A program made the translations under genes and the position numbers. Shown here piece after piece: positions 61,144 to 64,000 of a stretch of 64,000 bases of DNA. The notes under the pieces were generated by a model. The model did not search any database. It was not told where the DNA came from and saw only the letters and a program-made list of their open reading frames with translations. Position 1 is the first letter of the stretch. The number at the start of each line of letters is the position of its first letter. The stretch covers positions 3,162,001 to 3,226,000 of the forward strand of contig NZ_JAVDQF010000001.1 in assembly GCF_031454135.1 (NCBI RefSeq). The letters are read 5' to 3'. The stretch is from Arthrobacter russicus. Its GTDB lineage: Bacteria > Actinomycetota > Actinomycetes > Actinomycetales > Micrococcaceae.

Positions 61144-61198
61144 CAACCGGTTCGATGCGCCACTGGTTCAAAAAGCAACTGGTTCGGTGCGCAGCTGG
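61144..61198 (+). repeat. 23-base direct repeats between recA and recX
   Basis: CAACCGGTTCGATGCGCCAC at the start of 61144-61166 recurs with five changes at 61176-61198, a 32-base step. Each copy carries an (A)ACYGGTT core, and the first forms the palindrome AACCGGTT. Their role is unknown. Confidence 0.5.
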
Positions 61199-61282
61199 CC
61201 GGGTGGTCGAATGGGCGGAGCGAGGCAGGAGAATCGTGATGCGGTTTCACGGAAGTAGCGTCCACCGGGCAGAGGCCGAGTG

Positions 61283-61930
61283 ATGGCGGGCCGCTCCGGA
61301 TCCCGAGCCGATAAGTCCCGAGCCGCGGGTCGGCGGCGCCCGGGAGCCGGTTCTACTGTCGATGCCGCAGGGCCGGGCGCCGATGCGGCTGCGGGCAGAG
61401 GTTCCGGCGCTGCCGGCAAAAGTCTCAGCCCGGAGGCCGAAGCCAGGGCGATTGTGCTCCGGCAGCTCACGATGGCGCCGAAGAGCCGGCATCAATTGGC
61501 TGCCAAGCTCGCCGAGCGCGAGGTTCCGGCCGAGGCCGCGAAAGCGGTCCTGGACCGGTTCGAAGAGGTCCGGTTGATCGATGACGCCGAGTTTGCCCAG
61601 ATGTGGGTGCGCTCCCGGGCCCGCAACAAATCGCTGGCCCGGGGTGCACTCCGGCGGGAACTGTCCGAAAAGGGAATCGCCAAGGAGCTGGCCGAAGCCG
61701 CATTGGAACAGCTCAGCGAGACGGACGAGCGAAGCTCCGCGGCAGAGTTGGTAAGGCGCAAATTGCGCTCAGCACGTCCGGCGCGCGATCGTGAAGAGCT
61801 CGACAAACACCGGCGGCGCTTGGTGTCGATGCTGGCTCGGAAGGGCTATTCCTCGGGGCTGGCTTTCGAGGTCGTGAACCGGGAACTCGGCGAGCTCGAG
61901 TCGAGTTCCGATGCTTGGGACACGCTGTGA
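61283..61930 (+). CDS. recX: Regulatory protein RecX
   Basis: A 215-residue RecX with an unusual disordered N-terminal 45 residues rich in Arg, Gly and Ala. The helical repeats follow: 'EARAIVLRQLTMAPKSRHQLAAKLAEREV', 'VRLIDDAEFAQMWVRSRARNKSLARGALRRELSEKGI' and 'RRRLVSMLARKGYSSGLAFEVV'. RecX caps RecA filaments and limits recombination. The ATG at 61283 is preferred over the adjacent GTG at 61280. Confidence 0.94.
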   Translation: MAGRSGSRADKSRAAGRRRPGAGSTVDAAGPGADAAAGRGSGAAGKSLSPEAEARAIVLRQLTMAPKSRHQLAAKLAEREVPAEAAKAVLDRFEEVRLIDDAEFAQMWVRSRARNKSLARGALRRELSEKGIAKELAEAALEQLSETDERSSAAELVRRKLRSARPARDREELDKHRRRLVSMLARKGYSSGLAFEVVNRELGELESSSDAWDTL

Positions 61931-61982
61931 GAGCTTCCGATGGGCTGCATCATGCGACTAATCGGGTTAGTCTGAACTACAT

Positions 61983-63251
61983 ATGTTCAAGTTCAGCCTG
62001 AGATTGAAGCATGCGGCGCCGGCTTTTCTGCTTGCCGGCTTGCTTGTGGTGTCCGGATTCGCTGTCTCGCCCGCGCAAGCTGATGACGCGCCGCCGAGCG
62101 GGTATCCGAGCTGGCAGGATGTGGAGAACGCGAAGCAAAACGCATCCGCAACCGCTGCCGAGGTCGACAAGATCAATGCACTCTTGGCGAACTTACAGGA
62201 TTCCGCGGTCAGCCTGGGCAATGCCGCGATCCAGGCCTTGAGCGAGTATTCCGCGGCCAAAGCCGAATTGGCGGCGGCAAGTACCCGGGTCGAGGTGCTC
62301 AACGGCCAATTGCAGCAGGCGGACGCGGCATCGCAGCAGCTCAAAAAAGAAGCCGGAGCGCTGGCTGCCCAGTCGTACAAAGCAGGCAGCAGCAGCCTCG
62401 GGATTTTCTCCGCGATCGACGCGATTCAGTCAACCGACAGTCTGCGGCGGCTGGATCTGGTCAACATCGTCACGCAGAACGCGGCCGATCTGTACGCGAA
62501 GGCTGAATCCGCGCGGAAAGCCACCGCCTCATTGCAGGCGCAGCAGAAACAGGCCGAGGCGGAGCGCAGCCGGCTCAGCGAAGCCGCCCAACGGTCCTCG
62601 GATGCCGCGGCGGCAGCGCAGAAGGCCGTCGAGGACCAGGTAGCCGGGACCAAGACGCAAAGCGATACGCTCAATGCCCAGTTGGCGTCGCTGAACAACA
62701 CGGTGCTGGACACCACGCAGAAATACCAGCAGGGCGTCGAAGCCCAACGGGAATACGAGCAAGCTCAGCAGGCGAAGGCGGCCGCTGCCGCGAAAGCGCA
62801 GGCCGAAGCGGATGCGCGTGCGGCACAGGCAGCCCGTGACGCCGCCAAGCCGCAGCCCGGAACCGGGGGTGGGACTCCGCCGCCGGTGAATCCGCCGACC
62901 AATCCGCCGGTGACCCCGCCGACGAATCCGGGTGGCGCGGTGAACAACCCGGCAGGGGCCCAAGCGTTCGCTTCGGCGAATTTGGGCACCTTCGGCTGGG
63001 GACAGGATCAATTCGGCTGCTTGCTGCAACTGTGGAACCGGGAATCGAACTGGTTGACCACGGCGACCAATCCGAGCAGCGGGGCGTATGGGATCCCGCA
63101 GTCGCTGCCGGCTGGAAAAATGGCCTCGATCGGCGCCGACTGGCTGACCAATTACCAGACCCAGGTGATCTGGGGGCTCAATTACATCAAAGGCCGCTAC
63201 GGTTCGCCGTGCGGGGCCTGGGCCCATTCGCAGTCCGTGGGCTGGTACTGA
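61983..63251 (+). CDS. Secreted coiled-coil protein with transglycosylase-like C-terminal domain
   Basis: A 422-residue exported protein. Signal peptide (about 1-34, cut after 'SPAQA'), a long Ala/Glu/Gln-rich coiled coil (about 48-295, as in wall-hydrolase regulators of the RipA/PcsB kind), a Pro-rich linker and a C-terminal SLT-like domain of about 80 residues with 'LLQLWNRESNW' (catalytic Glu) and 'NPSSGAYGIPQSLPAGKMAS'. It probably cleaves peptidoglycan at division or growth sites. It has a separate start after recX. Confidence 0.87.
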   Translation: MFKFSLRLKHAAPAFLLAGLLVVSGFAVSPAQADDAPPSGYPSWQDVENAKQNASATAAEVDKINALLANLQDSAVSLGNAAIQALSEYSAAKAELAAASTRVEVLNGQLQQADAASQQLKKEAGALAAQSYKAGSSSLGIFSAIDAIQSTDSLRRLDLVNIVTQNAADLYAKAESARKATASLQAQQKQAEAERSRLSEAAQRSSDAAAAAQKAVEDQVAGTKTQSDTLNAQLASLNNTVLDTTQKYQQGVEAQREYEQAQQAKAAAAAKAQAEADARAAQAARDAAKPQPGTGGGTPPPVNPPTNPPVTPPTNPGGAVNNPAGAQAFASANLGTFGWGQDQFGCLLQLWNRESNWLTTATNPSSGAYGIPQSLPAGKMASIGADWLTNYQTQVIWGLNYIKGRYGSPCGAWAHSQSVGWY

Positions 63252-63288
63252 TTCCCCGGTTCCGCGGCCCGGGGCTTAAGATTGGTGA

Positions 63289-64000
63289 GTGACTTTGACC
63301 GCCGACCAGCCCGAGACCACAGCATCGCCCATCGGAACCCCGGGCCTGCCCGCCGGGGAATCGACCCGGCGCACCTACCAGGTGCGTACTTTCGGCTGCC
63401 AGATGAACGTCCACGATTCCGAGCGGATGGCCGGATTGCTGGAGAGCTCCGGGCTGGTCCGCGCCGACGGTGAGCTCGCCGACGTCGTGGTCTTCAACAC
63501 CTGCGCGGTCCGTGAGAACGCGGACAACAAGCTGTATGGGAATCTGGGTCAGCTGGCCCCGGTCAAAGAAGCCAACCCGGGAATGCAGATCGCGGTCGGC
63601 GGCTGCTTGGCGCAAAAAGACCGGGACACCATCCTCAAACGCGCGCCGTGGGTGGACGTGGTTTTCGGCACGCACAATGTCGGTTCGCTGCCGACTCTGC
63701 TCGAGCGGGCCAGGCACAATGAGGACGCGCAACTGGAGATCCTCGAATCCCTGGACGTCTTTCCATCGACCTTGCCGACGAAGCGCGACGCGGTGTATTC
63801 CGGATGGGTATCGATCTCGGTCGGCTGCAACAATACCTGCACCTTCTGCATCGTCCCTTCGCTTCGCGGCAAAGAGCGGGACCGCCGGCCCGGGGACATC
63901 CTGGCCGAGATCCAGGCTTTGGTCGACGACGGCGCCATCGAGGTGACCCTGCTCGGCCAGAACGTCAATTCGTACGGCGTCGAATTCGGCGACCGGCAGG
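63289..64000 (+). CDS. miaB: tRNA-2-methylthio-N6-dimethylallyladenosine synthase MiaB, 3' end missing
   Basis: The first 237 residues are present; the gene runs off the right edge. The N-terminal UPF0004 domain has '[18 protein letters not shown]', '[10 protein letters not shown]' and 'VGGCLAQKD', giving the three Cys of the auxiliary cluster, and the radical SAM motif is '[18 protein letters not shown]' (CxxxCxxC). MiaB adds a methylthio group to A37 of tRNAs. The GTG at 63289 gives a 27-residue extension before the conserved start. It follows recX in many actinobacteria. Confidence 0.96.
   Translation, partial: MTLTADQPETTASPIGTPGLPAGESTRRTYQVRTFGCQMNVHDSERMAGLLESSGLVRADGELADVVVFNTCAVRENADNKLYGNLGQLAPVKEANPGMQIAVGGCLAQKDRDTILKRAPWVDVVFGTHNVGSLPTLLERARHNEDAQLEILESLDVFPSTLPTKRDAVYSGWVSISVGCNNTCTFCIVPSLRGKERDRRPGDILAEIQALVDDGAIEVTLLGQNVNSYGVEFGDRQ

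Noticed and set aside
1-64000. tRNA, rRNA, prophage, insertion sequence or origin of replication
   Set aside because: No cloverleaf, transposase, integrase, capsid or DnaA-box cluster was recognised by eye; the single DnaA box near recA is not an origin.

Overview
The window is a high-GC (about 63-66% by eye) chromosomal segment from an actinobacterium, most likely a member of the Micrococcaceae (Arthrobacter-like). The evidence is the family-typical gene orders ribF-rpsO-pnp-M16 peptidase, dapB-dapA-rnj-ftsK and pgsA-cinA-clgR-DUF3046-recA-recX-miaB, frequent GTG/TTG starts, ATGA/GTGA stop-start overlaps and an actinobacterial SOS box at recA. I found no tRNA, rRNA, CRISPR array, insertion sequence or prophage.

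Layout. 1-4018: end of a membrane protein gene, a GNAT acetyltransferase, a secreted metzincin-type protease, a DUF4345 membrane protein and ribF. 4251-10664: a 2137-residue LPETG-anchored surface protein with 13 DUF11-type repeats, lying between ribF and rpsO. 10954-16381: rpsO, pnp (start site inside a hairpin), an acyltransferase-like membrane protein on the other strand, and an M16 peptidase. 16621-20025: MpaB-type oxygenase, FAD monooxygenase, lipoprotein. 20161-39430: a long molybdenum region with moaD, moaA, modA, modB (no modC), a periplasmic molybdoenzyme with cytochrome b, a GT-C glycosyltransferase, a GT2/TIGR04282/methyltransferase operon, a two-component system coupled to a second membrane molybdoenzyme, a sugar epimerase with an MTA phosphorylase, and moeA-moaC-mog-moaE. 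A lower-GC stress islet (26.5-29.1 kb: Hsp20 under a CIRCE-like promoter, an interrupted SRPBCC gene, a tiny membrane protein, a KGG stress protein) splits this region.

39454-46408: dapB, a small membrane protein, an alpha/beta hydrolase, an SGNH hydrolase on the other strand, a secreted lytic transglycosylase, dapA and RNase J. 46488-49375: two paralogous membrane proteins of unknown function, then an azlCD locus with its XRE-cupin regulator, where both azlC and the regulator are broken. 49526-52339: ftsK. 52401-57160: a lipid/glycerol cluster (SDR, alkyl-DHAP-synthase-like flavoprotein, TetR, glpD), followed by pgsA, cinA, clgR, a MarR regulator, DUF3046, recA, recX, a coiled-coil secreted transglycosylase-like protein and the 5' part of miaB.

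Points of most interest: the surface protein with freshly amplified 375-bp units and a cysteine pair in each repeat; the uncharacterised cassette of nucleoside phosphorylase, epimerase, two glycosyltransferases, methyltransferase, molybdoenzyme and two-component system at 29-36.7 kb; a possible ether-lipid cluster at 52-57 kb; a Shine-Dalgarno-masking hairpin at pnp; and three genes interrupted by in-frame TAG codons. Function calls rest on motifs and remembered family features; no database search was possible.
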